The translations under genes were made by a program, and so were the position numbers. From Segetibacter koreensis DSM 18137 (GTDB taxonomy: Bacteria; Bacteroidota; Bacteroidia; Chitinophagales; Chitinophagaceae), in contig NZ_KB893326.1 in the NCBI RefSeq assembly GCF_000374045.1, forward strand, positions 201,647-265,646: a DNA stretch of 64,000 bases, read 5' to 3'. The notes under the pieces are model-generated. The model had not been told where the DNA came from and ran no database searches. It saw nothing but the letters and a program-made list of their open reading frames with translations. Below, piece by piece: positions 1 through 9,945 of the stretch. Numbering within the stretch: position 1 is the first letter of the stretch; each line of letters opens with the position of its first letter.

Positions 1-338
1 AGGTATTCACGCTCTTCACTCAAACGTTTGTCGAAGGCTTCTTTCATTTGCAGACTTGGGTGAAAGTCAAGTACGCTGCTTTTTTTTACCAGGTTTTTAC
101 CAAATTCATTTCCCAGTTCTGTATATGCTTTTAATGCAAAAGGCAGTAATTCTTCAATTCTCCATGTTCTCACAATTCGTCTTCCGGTAACAGGATTGAT
201 AACCCCACTTGCCACTTTACTTGCTGTAAAAGGGGTTGACTTATCTATTACAAATACTTTTTTTCCTGCTTGCAGTAAATAGTAGCTTAAAAAAGTGCCA
301 CTTAAGCCCTGGCCGATAATCAGGTAATCGATAGACAT
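1..338 (-). CDS. FAD-dependent oxidoreductase (DAO family), N-terminal part
   Basis: The start codon is at 338 and the frame runs off the left edge, giving about 112 N-terminal residues. The protein begins MSIDYLIIGQGLSG, a beta strand followed by a Gly-rich dinucleotide-binding loop. A second strand ends in VFVID, where the acidic residue would bind the ribose of FAD. The stretch ASGVINPVTGRR resembles glycine/D-amino-acid oxidase-like flavoproteins, which oxidise amines or amino acids. Substrate cannot be told from this fragment. The gene lies alone, reading away from sucD, with about 190 bases between them. Confidence 0.75.
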   Translation of the reverse strand, partial: MSIDYLIIGQGLSGTFLSYYLLQAGKKVFVIDKSTPFTASKVASGVINPVTGRRIVRTWRIEELLPFALKAYTELGNEFGKNLVKKSSVLDFHPSLQMKEAFDKRLSEEREY

Positions 339-469
339 CAGGAATATTTGGAGATTAATATTACAATTTACTTTACACCTGCATTAGTTTTACAGGCTGT
401 CATTTTTATTTTTAAGAATGTATTTTTTAATTGATGTGGAAGTGCACTTTAACTACTTTGTTATAATTA

Positions 470-503
470 AAAAGACCTGCTTATTTGGAAAGCCAGGTCT
501 TTT
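470..503. terminator. Intrinsic terminator after sucD
   Basis: Ten-base inverted repeat AAAAGACCTG / CAGGTCTTTT separated by 14 bases. It sits 22 bases beyond the sucD stop, with T-runs in both directions, so it can end sucD transcription on the minus strand. Confidence 0.85.
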
Positions 504-525
504 TAATATTTTTTATACGTTTATT

Positions 526-1398
526 TTATTTTTTTAACGCTTCAGCCATTGTTCTTCCAATATCTGCAGGGCTGTCAACTACATGAATTCCGCACTCTTT
601 CATGATCTTCATTTTAGCAGCAGCTGTATCATCAGCACCACCAACTATTGCTCCTGCATGACCCATACGCCTGCCGGGAGGAGCCGTTTGACCTGCTATG
701 AATCCCACTACCGGTTTGGTTCCGTTTTCTTTTACCCAACGTGCAGCTTCGGCTTCCATTCCGCCACCAATTTCACCAATCATTATTATGCCTTCTGTTT
801 CAGCGTCATTCATCAGTAATTCTACTGCTTCTTTAGTGGTAGTGCCAATAATAGGGTCACCACCAATGCCAATGGCTGTAGATATACCTAACCCTGCTTT
901 TACTGCCTGGTCAGCTGCTTCATATGTAAGTGTTCCTGATTTTGAAACAATCCCGATTCTTCCAGCCTTGAAAATAAAACCTGGCATAATGCCTACTTTA
1001 GCTTCGTCTGCGGTTATAACACCAGGGCAGTTGGGACCAATTAAGCGTGTTGATTTACAAAGCAGGTAATTTTTTACTTTAACCATATCCTGCACAGGAA
1101 TACCTTCTGTAATACAAACAACTAAGGCAATTCCTGCATCTGCCGCTTCCATGATAGCGTCTGCTGCAAAAGCAGGCGGAACGAAAATGATACTTACATC
1201 AGCGCCGGTGTTTTGAACGGCTTCTGCAACGGTGTTAAATACAGGCCTGTCTAAATGGGTAGAGCCGCCTTTTCCCGGAGTAACTCCACCAACTACATTA
1301 GTTCCATACTCTATCATTTGTGAAGCATGAAAAGTTCCTTCTGTTCCGGTAAAACCCTGTACAATTATTTTAGAATTTTTATTAACTAATACACTCAT
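526..1398 (-). CDS. sucD: Succinyl-CoA synthetase, alpha subunit
   Basis: The product is the ADP/GDP-forming succinate-CoA ligase alpha chain (290 residues, normal length), which makes succinate and a nucleoside triphosphate from succinyl-CoA in the TCA cycle together with the SucB/C beta chain. Visible marks are the N-terminal CoA-binding Rossmann region with [10 protein letters not shown] (residues 15-24), the GPNCPGVI motif (121-128) and the phosphorylated active-site histidine H247 in [12 protein letters not shown]. The beta subunit gene is not in the window, so the two are unlinked here, which is common in Bacteroidota. The gene has its own promoter and terminator and appears monocistronic. 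Confidence 0.96.
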   Translation of the reverse strand: MSVLVNKNSKIIVQGFTGTEGTFHASQMIEYGTNVVGGVTPGKGGSTHLDRPVFNTVAEAVQNTGADVSIIFVPPAFAADAIMEAADAGIALVVCITEGIPVQDMVKVKNYLLCKSTRLIGPNCPGVITADEAKVGIMPGFIFKAGRIGIVSKSGTLTYEAADQAVKAGLGISTAIGIGGDPIIGTTTKEAVELLMNDAETEGIIMIGEIGGGMEAEAARWVKENGTKPVVGFIAGQTAPPGRRMGHAGAIVGGADDTAAAKMKIMKECGIHVVDSPADIGRTMAEALKK

Positions 1399-1430
1399 AG
1401 CAAACAGTTGATGTAGTTTTTAATGTTGCG

Positions 1431-1459
1431 CAAAAATAGGATATAACAGTTATAAACAA
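1431..1459 (-). promoter_or_regulatory. Bacteroidota-type promoter of sucD
   Basis: On the minus strand, TATTTTTG (1431-1438) matches the Bacteroidota -7 consensus TAnnTTTG, with a TTG 18 bases further upstream (1457-1459) in the -33 position. The implied leader before the ATG at 1398 is about 30 bases. The rest of the gap up to 1746 holds only an unconvincing 52-codon frame at 1505-1663. Confidence 0.55.
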
Positions 1460-1746
1460 CATATTTAAATTTATAGCAAAGGAATAAATAATCTGCTTGT
1501 ATAAATGAAACTTGTATTTAGTTTTACACTAAAGCAAGTACTTCGCTATGGGCTTTTGATGGCGGTAGCAATTGTTTATATGGATGGAAGAATCGTGAAC
1601 GATGATTTTGCAATAAATGCTCAAGATCAAAATATATTTATTAGATACTTTGTGGTTGGATAAAAAATAGGAAATAGTAATAACTATGAAAAAAGTTTAT
1701 GCGAAAGTTTGGGCAGTTTTACTAATCAACTTCTATAATTTAAACA

Positions 1747-2532
1747 TTAAACTCCTGCTTTTTCTTTTTCCGCTTCCATCATACGCATCTGTTTTGCATC
1801 TTGTAAAAATTCGGAAGCAAATATAAACTGGTTTAATTTTTCGTCCTTGCTGTGTATGATGTCTTTGTTCGATCCTTCCCACTGTTTGTGCCCCTGGTAA
1901 ATGTAGAAAATGTGATCCCCGATTTCCATTACGCTATTCATATCATGCGTAACTACCACTGTAGTTATATTATACTCAAGTGTCAGGTCCTTTATAAGTT
2001 TATCTATAACGAGTGAAGTTTGCGGATCAAGGCCTGAATTAGGTTCATCACAAAAAAGATATTTCGGATTAAGTACTATCGAACGGGCAATACCTACTCT
2101 TTTTTTCATTCCACCACTTATTTCAGATGGAAATTTTTTATTTGCACCTTCCATATTTACCCTTGCCAAAACTTCATTTACTTTTTTTATCTTGTCTTTA
2201 TGCTTCAGGTCTGTAAACATATCAAGCGGAAACTTTATGTTTTGTTCTACAGTCATGCTGTCAAACAAAGCTGATCCCTGGAAGAGCATTCCTATTTGCT
2301 GACGCAATTCTTTTCTATCCTGTACTGAAAGCTCAGTCATGCTCTGACCGTCGTAAATAACGTGTCCCTCATCAGGGGTAAACAAACCAACTATACATTT
2401 CAATAAAACTGTTTTTCCGCTGCCGCTGGATCCTATAATAAGATTGCATTTACCCGTTTCCATAACCAGGCTTACATCGTTTAAAATAGTCTTTTCTCCG
2501 AAGCTTTTTTTTATGTGTTGTATCTCAATCAT
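1747..2532 (-). CDS. ABC transporter ATPase, MlaF-like
   Basis: ATP-binding subunit (261 residues) of an Mla/MCE-type lipid transporter. These systems move phospholipids between inner and outer membranes. Walker A GSSGSGKT is at residues 34-41, the signature SGGMKKRVGIARS begins at 139 and Walker B YLFCDEP is at 158-164. The SGGMKKR form of the signature is typical of MlaF. It lies 11 bases behind the MlaE-like permease gene and is surely cotranscribed with it. The MCE (MlaD-like) substrate-binding subunit is not here but about 30 kb away (32965-33981), so pairing with that gene is inferred. Confidence 0.9.
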   Translation of the reverse strand: MIEIQHIKKSFGEKTILNDVSLVMETGKCNLIIGSSGSGKTVLLKCIVGLFTPDEGHVIYDGQSMTELSVQDRKELRQQIGMLFQGSALFDSMTVEQNIKFPLDMFTDLKHKDKIKKVNEVLARVNMEGANKKFPSEISGGMKKRVGIARSIVLNPKYLFCDEPNSGLDPQTSLVIDKLIKDLTLEYNITTVVVTHDMNSVMEIGDHIFYIYQGHKQWEGSNKDIIHSKDEKLNQFIFASEFLQDAKQMRMMEAEKEKAGV

Positions 2533-2543
2533 GCTTGTAAAAT

Positions 2544-3281
2544 TTAAAGTAACAGGGCAGCAAGAGCATAGTCAGCGATAAGAACTAATATACAGCTAAC
2601 TACAACAGAGGTAGTGCTGCTGCGTCCTATTTCCAGCGAACCTCCTGTTACATAATAACCATAATAGGCCGGAACACTGCTGACAATAAAAGCAAATGTA
2701 TACGCTTTGCTTAAGGCAAAACCAACATTAAAAGGAGAAAAGTGAGTTCGTAAACCGATGTCAAAAATGTCTGCTGCAACAATATTTGAAAGATCTGCAG
2801 CAGTCCTTCCGCCCCAGATGCCCAGGAAAGCAGACAGAGTAATAAGACAGGGAATCATTAACAATGCAGCAGCGATCTTTGGTAAAACGAGATATGCTTT
2901 GGTATTGATGCCCATAATTTCCAGCGCATCAATTTGCTCACTTATGCGCATATTGCCCAACTCACTCGCTATTTTGCTTCCTACCACTCCTGCAAGTACG
3001 ATGCTGACAACAGTAGGTGCAAGTTCCAGTATCATACTATCTCTCACCACTTGTCCAATAGTGCTCAGCGGAACCAGTGGACTTACTAACTGGTATGCGG
3101 TCTGAACAGTTGTAACAGCACCAAGAAACAGAGAAATTATAACAACGATCGGCAAAGAGCCTATGCCAATTTCAACACATTGGTGCATAAACTCTTTCCA
3201 GTAGATCTTTGGATTCTCCGGTCTTGTAAACATGCCCTTCAGCAACAGAAGATACTGTCCGAATTTTGTAAAAAATCTCAT
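2544..3281 (-). CDS. ABC transporter permease, MlaE family
   Basis: Inner-membrane permease of 245 residues with five or six hydrophobic segments. It has the MlaE-type central region: LAPTVVSIVLAGVVGSKIAS, then ELGNMRISEQIDALEIMGIN near residues 107-127. It forms the membrane part of the lipid-transport ABC system with the MlaF-like ATPase just downstream. The start lies 31 bases after the stop of the malic enzyme gene, so maeB, mlaE and mlaF may be one transcript. Linking malate metabolism with lipid transport is probably only positional. Confidence 0.92.
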   Translation of the reverse strand: MRFFTKFGQYLLLLKGMFTRPENPKIYWKEFMHQCVEIGIGSLPIVVIISLFLGAVTTVQTAYQLVSPLVPLSTIGQVVRDSMILELAPTVVSIVLAGVVGSKIASELGNMRISEQIDALEIMGINTKAYLVLPKIAAALLMIPCLITLSAFLGIWGGRTAADLSNIVAADIFDIGLRTHFSPFNVGFALSKAYTFAFIVSSVPAYYGYYVTGGSLEIGRSSTTSVVVSCILVLIADYALAALLL

Positions 3282-3312
3282 TGAGAATGGGTAACCTTGG
3301 TTTTAATTTTTT

Positions 3313-5649
3313 CTAAGATTTGTTGCGTTTCCACCAGCTGCTTTTGTTAATCTCTTTTTCTGTATCGTTTTTAGACTTCATTTGTGCATCTATTACAGCA
3401 ATAACTGTCATATTTGTAATACTTCTTACACTGCTTCCAAGTTGCAACACATGAACCGGCTTTTTCAATCCTAACAAAATCGGGCCAATTATTTCTGCGC
3501 CACCAACTTCTTTCAGCAGGTTGTACGCAATATTGCCTGCAGCAAGATTTGGAAAAATCAGCGTATTAACCTCGTGATCAACAAGATCACTAAAAGGATA
3601 ATTTTCTTTTAAAACTTCTTTATTAAAAGCCATACTAACCTGCATTTCTCCGTCCACTATAAGATCTGGCCTTCTTTGCTTTACAATTGCTGTTGCTGTA
3701 GCCATCAGCTCTGCCTCGGGAGAATTGCTGCTTCCAAAGTTTGAGTAACTGAGCATTGCAATACGAGGAGTGATGTTAAATTGTTTTACTTCTCCTGCCA
3801 CCATTATAGCTATGTCTGCCACCTCTTCTGCTGTTGGATTAAAGTTTATGGTTGTATCTGCAAGAAACAGAGGGCCTTTTTTGGTTATGACAATGTACAT
3901 TCCCGCTATTTTCTGTACCTGCTCATCTTTGCCGATTATTTGTAATGCCGGTCTTATGGTTTCGGGATAATTTTTTGAAAGTCCTGATATCATTGCGTCG
4001 GCATCGCCGGTTTCAACCATCATGCTTCCATAATAGTTGCGGTCCTTCATTATTTTTTTACTTTCATAATAGTTGTAGCCTTTTCTTTTTCTTTTCTCAA
4101 AAAATAATTTACTGTATTCGTTGCGTTTTGCTTCAGACTCTGGAGCCGACGGATCGATTATAGGAAAACCCGCTACATCTATATTGTTAGCTGCTGCTAT
4201 AGCAGTAATATTTTTAACATCGCCTAATAAAATGGGATAAGCTACTCCTTCGTCAAAAACAATTTGTGCGGCTTTTAGAATTTTAATATTATCAGCATCT
4301 GCAAAAACCACCCTTTTAGGTTCTCTTCTTGCTTTTGCTCCTATCACCCTCAACAGCTGGTTATCCAGCCCTAATCGTCTATTAAGTTCTACGGCATAAG
4401 CACCCCAGTCATCAACAGGCTTTTGCGCCACTCCGCTTTCCATAGCTGCTTTTGCAACTGCCGGCGCCACCGTGATTAATAATCTTGGATCGAGCGGCTT
4501 GGGAATAATATAGTCAGGACCGAAAACGATTGTTTTTTCGTTGTAAGCCATATTTACAATATCGGGAACCGCTGACTTAGCCAATTCTGCCAGTGCCTTA
4601 ACGGCTGCCAGTTTCATGGCTTCATTTATTTGAGTAGCTCTTACATCCAATGCTCCACGAAAAATGTAAGGAAAGCCAAGAACATTGTTTACCTGGTTGG
4701 GATAATCAGAACGACCTGTGGCCATAATAATATCTTTTCGTGCTTCTACAGCTATATTATATGGTATCTCAGGGTCGGGATTAGCCATGGCAAAAACAAT
4801 GGGATTTTTTGCCATGCTTTTTATCATATCTGCCGTAAGTACGTTGCCTACGCTTAACCCAAGAAAAACATCTGCGTCTTTCATCGCTTTTTCCAGCGTC
4901 CAGTCGGTGCGGCTTACTGCAAATTTTTGTTTTTCCTCATCCAGGTCAGTGCGTCCTTTGTGCAGTACGCCGTCTTTATCAAACATGATGAAATTTTCAT
5001 AACGGGCACCAAGCGATACGTATAATCTAACGCAAGCCATAGCAGCTGCTCCTGCTCCGTTTACTACAAATTCTACTTTTTCAATTTTTTTACGCTGTAA
5101 CTCAAGCGCATTGAGCAGAGCAGCACTGCTTATGATAGCAGTACCATGCTGATCATCGTGCATTACCGGTATCTTGAGTCTTTCACGAAGCGATGTTTCA
5201 ATTTCAAAACATTCCGGTGCTTTAATGTCCTCCAGGTTTATTCCACCGAAAGTAGGCTCAAGGGAAGCTACGATATCCACAAACTTTTTTGGGTCTTTTT
5301 CATTTATTTCTATATCAAAAACGTCTATGTCGGCAAATATTTTAAATAATACCCCTTTTCCCTCCATTACCGGTTTGCTCGCTTCGGGGCCAATGTCGCC
5401 AAGACCCAGCACGGCAGTGCCGTTTGTTATTACGGCTACAAGATTGCCTTTAGCTGTATATTTATATGCATCTTCTTTATTTGCAGCAATTTCTTTGCAA
5501 GGCTCTGCCACACCAGGGCTGTAAGCCAGAGAAAGGTCTCTTTGTGTTTTGGCTTCTTTAGTAGGCACTACTTCTATTTTTCCCGGCTTTCCTTCTGAGT
5601 GATATGCCAAAGCTTGATCACGCCTTACATTTTTTTGCATATTTTCCAT
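3313..5649 (-). CDS. maeB: NADP-dependent malic enzyme, fused to phosphotransacetylase-like domain
   Basis: A 778-residue MaeB-type malic enzyme that decarboxylates malate to pyruvate with reduction of NADP. Residues 1 to about 430 are the malic and NAD-binding parts: [13 protein letters not shown] near residue 40 with the catalytic Tyr, and [12 protein letters not shown] as the dinucleotide fold. Residues from about 440 to 760 are a phosphate acetyl/butyryltransferase-like domain ([24 protein letters not shown]), regulatory in known MaeB enzymes. Length fits the fused family. The start [17 protein letters not shown] has a second ATG three codons on. It is the first gene of a possible three-gene unit with the Mla pair. 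Confidence 0.95.
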   Translation of the reverse strand: MENMQKNVRRDQALAYHSEGKPGKIEVVPTKEAKTQRDLSLAYSPGVAEPCKEIAANKEDAYKYTAKGNLVAVITNGTAVLGLGDIGPEASKPVMEGKGVLFKIFADIDVFDIEINEKDPKKFVDIVASLEPTFGGINLEDIKAPECFEIETSLRERLKIPVMHDDQHGTAIISSAALLNALELQRKKIEKVEFVVNGAGAAAMACVRLYVSLGARYENFIMFDKDGVLHKGRTDLDEEKQKFAVSRTDWTLEKAMKDADVFLGLSVGNVLTADMIKSMAKNPIVFAMANPDPEIPYNIAVEARKDIIMATGRSDYPNQVNNVLGFPYIFRGALDVRATQINEAMKLAAVKALAELAKSAVPDIVNMAYNEKTIVFGPDYIIPKPLDPRLLITVAPAVAKAAMESGVAQKPVDDWGAYAVELNRRLGLDNQLLRVIGAKARREPKRVVFADADNIKILKAAQIVFDEGVAYPILLGDVKNITAIAAANNIDVAGFPIIDPSAPESEAKRNEYSKLFFEKRKRKGYNYYESKKIMKDRNYYGSMMVETGDADAMISGLSKNYPETIRPALQIIGKDEQVQKIAGMYIVITKKGPLFLADTTINFNPTAEEVADIAIMVAGEVKQFNITPRIAMLSYSNFGSSNSPEAELMATATAIVKQRRPDLIVDGEMQVSMAFNKEVLKENYPFSDLVDHEVNTLIFPNLAAGNIAYNLLKEVGGAEIIGPILLGLKKPVHVLQLGSSVRSITNMTVIAVIDAQMKSKNDTEKEINKSSWWKRNKS

Positions 5650-6130
5650 AACTAAAGCAAATTACGACAATTGGCAGGAAGCCAGGTTTACTATTCTTTT
5701 ATTAACCATACTTGTAAAATATTTTTTTAAGGCTTTATTACAATCGGAACGTTCGTTATTAAAAAAGATCAATATCTTTTTTGAGGTGAAATATCTTTTT
5801 ACGACTGTTCGCATTTTCCAGGATTTTCTTCTAAGGAAAAAGCAATGATTTAAATGCTTGAAAAAGGTTCTAATTCTTTTTGGCTTGCATTCGAATTTAA
5901 ACATAAAAAAATTCTCAATATTCATCTTAGACTTACTAGTTTTATAAATTTAAAAGTTATTATTTACTTGTTCGTTTAAAACCATACTCATCGGAAAGAA
6001 GAACGGTTAGTTCGCATCATATGACCAAAGATGTGTAGCCAGCCAGTGACACAGAATATGAAGTAAAATAAATAAAGGTTGCGGTAGCAAAATATGTAAT
6101 CAATTAAAATCACATAGAAATAATACAACA
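5650..6130. other. 481-base gap between divergent genes
   Basis: This AT-rich stretch separates maeB (leftward) from the SGNH hydrolase (rightward), so it must hold both promoters. I see no perfect TAnnTTTG element pointing either way and no convincing gene. A Lys/Phe-rich 87-codon frame at 5662-5925 was rejected. Confidence 0.5.
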
Positions 6131-6955
6131 ATGAAAAAGCTTTTGGTAACGACTGCCCTTGTTTGTCTGATTTGTTCTTTTTCTTCAAAAGAAATTACAT
6201 GGGTTGCCATTGGCGATTCCATTACTTATTTAAATGATCACAAAGACGAAACAGGGGATAGGGTTACAAAGGGATATATGACAAGGGTGGTAGAAAAACT
6301 AGGCAACATACATTACATCAACCAGGGGCATAACGGATGGACATCAGGCGGTATAGCTAATGATATTGAAAAACTAGGGTTGGTAAAAGCTGATGTATAT
6401 TCTGTTTTTCTTGGTACGAATGATTGGTGGGGAGGGCGGCCAATAGGAAAATTCACAGATTATAAAAACAATACGGGTAATAGCACCTTGTACGGCTCTT
6501 ACCGTATTATTATCAATAAACTTCGCAGCCTCAATAATGATGCTAAAATAATTCTTATTACGCCTATGCAGCGAGCAGATTTTGTTTATATAGCTGATAT
6601 GAAAAACAATGCGTATGGTTCCTATAAAAAGAAAAATCAACAATCGCTTGCGCAGTTTGTAGATGCAATAAATACGATTGGAAAATATGAACATTTTGAA
6701 GTAGTGGACCTTTACAACAATAGCGGTATGACGCTCGATAAACTGGTAAAGTACAAACGATTAAAAGATCCTAAAACAGGTGCTTATAAAAATTACCGGT
6801 ATCCGGCTTTTCTTGATGTTCCTTTTAACCCTGAAACGGATGATTATCCTTATCCTACCGATGCAATTGGAATGACTTATGATGGCCTTCATCCATCAGA
6901 CAAAGGGAACGAAATCATTGCCAATATGCTCGTAAAAATTATGAAAAGATATTAA
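6131..6955 (+). CDS. Secreted SGNH/GDSL-family hydrolase
   Basis: A 274-residue exported esterase-like protein. A signal peptide covers about residues 1-18 (MKKLLVTTALVCLICSFSS). The catalytic blocks are clear: block I with nucleophile S30 in AIGDSITY, block III with N97 in LGTNDWW, and block V with D251 and H254 in YDGLHPSD. Such enzymes cleave acyl or acetyl esters, often from carbohydrates or lipids; the substrate here is unknown. There are no gene partners: upstream is a long divergent gap and downstream is a convergent AI-2E gene. Confidence 0.9.
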   Translation: MKKLLVTTALVCLICSFSSKEITWVAIGDSITYLNDHKDETGDRVTKGYMTRVVEKLGNIHYINQGHNGWTSGGIANDIEKLGLVKADVYSVFLGTNDWWGGRPIGKFTDYKNNTGNSTLYGSYRIIINKLRSLNNDAKIILITPMQRADFVYIADMKNNAYGSYKKKNQQSLAQFVDAINTIGKYEHFEVVDLYNNSGMTLDKLVKYKRLKDPKTGAYKNYRYPAFLDVPFNPETDDYPYPTDAIGMTYDGLHPSDKGNEIIANMLVKIMKRY

Positions 6956-7081
6956 TGAATATTAGTGGATATTTTAATCCGGTTATCATTATACAGCCAA
7001 CCTGATTTATTGAAATGCCGGTAGAGGAAATTGCAGGCAGCAACAGTTTCAGAAAAGACGGTAGTTAGAATTGTTCAGGTA

Positions 7082-8116
7082 CTATTGTCTTTTTAAATAT
7101 AGTTCCTGCACTACTACCATAATTATAACCATCAATGGAGTTGCTAAAACAAGGCCCCATCCACCGGTAAGAGGTGATATTAAAAGTTGAGCAATTATAA
7201 TAAGTGCCGGGGGAATATTAATGAGCCTTTTCTGAACCATAGGAGTAATGAAATTACTTTCTGCTACCTGTACTGCAATGTATAAACCTGCCACCAATGC
7301 AGCTGTTGAAGGGCCCTGCATCAGACCTACCAGTACTGCCGGAATCATTGCAATCAGGGGGCCGAAGTTGGGTATAAAATTTAATATTCCTGCTATTAAT
7401 GCAAGTACAAGCCACATTGGTACTCCTAAGATAACAAGGCCAATGGCAGTCAAAATAAAAACAACAAACATGGCAAATATTTTTCCTTTCAGCCATTTCT
7501 TTAAATTATCGCCGATTTTATTTAAAACATTTTCTGCCTTTGGTTGCCCTTTTTTAGGTATAAGTTTTACAAATCCATTTTTATAAAGTTGCGGGGCAAC
7601 TGTAAAAAAAATCCCTATAAATATTACTACATATACATCTCCAAATACCCCAAATGTGGTTTTGAAAAATGTTTGAATAACACCCTGTGCTTTTTTTTGG
7701 GCCTTTGGTGAGGATATTTTTTGTACAATTTTTTGACCTAAAGGATTTTGATTAAGTTGCTCTTTTGCATTTTGAACTGTGGAAGGAAGGGTATCACTTA
7801 ACTCAGCGATTTGAGATTGAACTTTTGCGCCTATTAGCCAAAAAAGCAAAACGATAAGCAGTACGCTACCAAGAGTGGAAATGCTTAAACAAATGCCTTG
7901 CTTCCATTTTGTTTTGCGTTCTATCAAATCGCTTAACCCTCGGAAAAACAACGCGATCAAGGATCCGGCAAGTATTAGAAGTAATACGTTGAAGGTGGCT
8001 TTCAGAAATAAAAGAAGTACAGCAATTAACCCAAATATTCCGCCGGTTATCCATACCTTTTGAGGAAAAGTGTACTTGTGTTCAGATTTGGCCTGTAATG
8101 TTTCGTTTTGCTCCAT
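7082..8116 (-). CDS. AI-2E family transporter / PerM-like permease (paralogue 1)
   Basis: A polytopic inner-membrane protein of the AI-2E/PerM/TqsA family. The open frame reaches a GTG at 8134, but the ATG at 8116 (MEQNETLQ) is the likelier start, giving 344 residues. Hydrophobic segments cluster at about residues 25-65, 75-105, 155-180 and 210-340. The family-typical run VPMWLVLALIAGILNFIPNFGPL is interrupted only slightly from the paralogue. Function in the family ranges from signal-molecule export to Na+/H+ antiport, so no substrate is assigned. A second copy at 13187-14242 is clearly similar over its whole length, and the pair brackets a two-component system. Confidence 0.88.
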   Translation of the reverse strand: MEQNETLQAKSEHKYTFPQKVWITGGIFGLIAVLLLFLKATFNVLLLILAGSLIALFFRGLSDLIERKTKWKQGICLSISTLGSVLLIVLLFWLIGAKVQSQIAELSDTLPSTVQNAKEQLNQNPLGQKIVQKISSPKAQKKAQGVIQTFFKTTFGVFGDVYVVIFIGIFFTVAPQLYKNGFVKLIPKKGQPKAENVLNKIGDNLKKWLKGKIFAMFVVFILTAIGLVILGVPMWLVLALIAGILNFIPNFGPLIAMIPAVLVGLMQGPSTAALVAGLYIAVQVAESNFITPMVQKRLINIPPALIIIAQLLISPLTGGWGLVLATPLMVIIMVVVQELYLKRQ

Positions 8117-8229
8117 AAATAAAGTTTTTGACACCTTTAGTACGCTTGATTCCTCTACCCCTTTTTACGTTGTATTGCTTTCTAGCCTAAAATATATTAT
8201 TACCACGTTGGTTGAATTGCTACAATTTA

Positions 8230-8472
8230 TTACTGTTTTTCTTGGCTACTTATATTGTCAGATGTTCTGCTGCTCTTATTAAAAACGTGACTGGTTATAC
8301 TATCAACGCTGTCTTTAATTTCAATATTAACAGACATGATTGAATCATTTTGGAGAAGTAGCTTCCTGTTTTCATTTTTATAAGTCCTGTTTTGTACAAG
8401 CAGAAATGCAATAGTAAAAAGTAAAATGCAAACAGTTGAAATAACTAAAACCAAAAAAGACCTGCTTTTCAT
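8230..8472 (-). CDS. Small membrane-anchored protein of unknown function
   Basis: An 80-residue protein with one N-terminal membrane segment (about residues 5-27, MKSRSFLVLVISTVCILLF onward) and a hydrophilic, Asn/Ser/Asp-rich tail, possibly with short coiled-coil character. I do not recognise a family. It lies between the histidine kinase and AI-2E paralogue 1, all on the same strand. A copy of the putative response-regulator site lies 58 bases upstream of its start, overlapping the end of the kinase gene. This suggests it may have its own regulated promoter rather than only read-through from the kinase. Confidence 0.55.
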   Translation of the reverse strand: MKSRSFLVLVISTVCILLFTIAFLLVQNRTYKNENRKLLLQNDSIMSVNIEIKDSVDSITSHVFNKSSRTSDNISSQEKQ

Positions 8473-8529
8473 TCTGCCGATTTAAAAGGCAAGATGCATT
8501 ATATAGATTAATAATTTGTGATAAATGGA

Positions 8530-8547
8530 TTAGAATGTGGTTAGAAT
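8530..8547. promoter_or_regulatory. Direct-repeat site A (putative response-regulator box)
   Basis: TTAGAAT-GTGG-TTAGAAT: two identical 7-base repeats with an 11-base period, the spacing used by OmpR/PhoB-family regulators. It overlaps the stop codon of the kinase gene and lies 58-75 bases upstream of the small membrane protein gene. The repeats read in the plus direction, opposite to that gene. Very similar sites lie at 10681-10698 and 10922-10939. Confidence 0.55.
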
Positions 8548-9945
8548 TTTATCTTTTGCGCAGTTTGCGGCAGGTAGATGAATGGTAAACAAACTTCCCT
8601 GCTCCGGCTGGGATACAACTCGTATTTCTCCGTTATGAAGTTTAATAATTCTCGAAGCCAATGATAAACCTAAACCAAATCCTTCCCTTATTCTATCATC
8701 ATTTACCCGGTAAAAAGGCTGAAATATATGGGCAAGTTCAGCTTCGGGTATTCCAACGCCATTATCTTGTACCGAGATGACTATTTTTTCGTTTTGGATG
8801 CTCAACCTAACAATTGCTTCGCGGTTCGGAGAATATTTACAACTATTGATAACTATATTTTTGATTGCGGTAAACAATAATTCTTCGTTGCCAAATACCA
8901 GCAGTTTTTCCTGCTCCTCGGGCATATCATCAAATTCAAACAGAACAGAATAACCTCTATTTGTTTTTGCCATTTCATATGGAAGTCGAAACAGTACTTC
9001 ATCTATTCTCACCAACGCTATTTCCAGGCCTCCAGCAGAACCAGAAGCTTTTGCAAATTCCAACAAGGTTTGCGTTAGTTTGCTCATATGCAACACGTCT
9101 TGCCAAACCGATTTCAATACCTTTCGATATTCATCTTCCGTTCTTTCACGCTGTAGGCAAACTTCTATCTGGCTTGAGACAGATGTCAACGGAGTAGAAA
9201 GTTCGTGTGACGCATTTGCAATAAAACGCTTCTGCAAATCGAAGCTTTCCTGTAAACGGTTTAACAACGAATTTAAAGTATCGGATAAATAAGCCCATTC
9301 GTCTTTCACTTTGCCGCTTTTTATGCGCCTCGACAAATTTTGAGCAGATATATCATTTACATCATCCGCAATTTTTTTAATAGGGTTTAGCAAACCTTTT
9401 GAAAAAAAGTAACCGCCGGTAAAAGCAACTAAAAGTCCCCCGCAAAAACTTACAAGTAAAATTTTTGATAAACGATACAGGTTTTGCCTGCCTTCCACAT
9501 CCTCGCCTGCAGCAATCACAACCATGCGTGATTTATTATCTGCATAATGATAAGCAATAACCTCTTTTTTGCCTATTGTAAAGTATATTTCTCCTTTTAT
9601 CCTTGCATTATTCAGCAACTCCTTATCTATCTGAAGAGAGTCTCCCCGACGACTGCTATATTCATATATTCTGTTGTTTTTATAATCGTAAGCTTCAATA
9701 ATTTTATTTTGGTAAGCCATTGATGTTGCTGAATCAATACTTTTTATTAATTGATTAGAAAAAACATCAGATAAGCTAAGCAGCCTGCCAAAAGTAATAG
9801 CACGATTGGTAAGTCTTATCTTGACAGTATTAATTCTTGAAATATTAAAAAAATAATAAGCGGATAAACAAACTAAGCCTAAAATCACAAATACAAGCGA
9901 AGTAAAAAGCAGCGTAATTCTTATTCTTGCGGGCATTGTTTTCAT
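8530..9945 (-). CDS. Sensor histidine kinase
   Basis: A 471-residue membrane-bound sensor kinase. Membrane segments lie near residues 11-33 and 161-183, enclosing a periplasmic sensor region of about 125 residues. A HAMP linker follows (about 184-238). The dimerisation/phosphoacceptor helix carries H247 in FIANASHELSTP. The HATPase part has the N box near 363-369, the G1 box DNGVGIP (394-400) and G2 GFGLGLSLA (422-430). Its start overlaps the stop of the response-regulator gene by four bases (ATGA), so they are translationally coupled. The signal sensed cannot be predicted. Confidence 0.95.
   Translation of the reverse strand: MKTMPARIRITLLFTSLVFVILGLVCLSAYYFFNISRINTVKIRLTNRAITFGRLLSLSDVFSNQLIKSIDSATSMAYQNKIIEAYDYKNNRIYEYSSRRGDSLQIDKELLNNARIKGEIYFTIGKKEVIAYHYADNKSRMVVIAAGEDVEGRQNLYRLSKILLVSFCGGLLVAFTGGYFFSKGLLNPIKKIADDVNDISAQNLSRRIKSGKVKDEWAYLSDTLNSLLNRLQESFDLQKRFIANASHELSTPLTSVSSQIEVCLQRERTEDEYRKVLKSVWQDVLHMSKLTQTLLEFAKASGSAGGLEIALVRIDEVLFRLPYEMAKTNRGYSVLFEFDDMPEEQEKLLVFGNEELLFTAIKNIVINSCKYSPNREAIVRLSIQNEKIVISVQDNGVGIPEAELAHIFQPFYRVNDDRIREGFGLGLSLASRIIKLHNGEIRVVSQPEQGSLFTIHLPAANCAKDKILTTF

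Noticed and set aside
1505..1663. 52-codon frame on the plus strand between sucD and the mlaF-like gene
   Set aside because: No ribosome binding site or promoter, no recognisable domain, and ordinary composition for non-coding AT-rich DNA.
5662..5925. 87-codon Lys/Phe-rich frame upstream of maeB
   Set aside because: Composition is what AT-rich non-coding DNA gives; no domain, and it would run into the maeB leader on the same strand.
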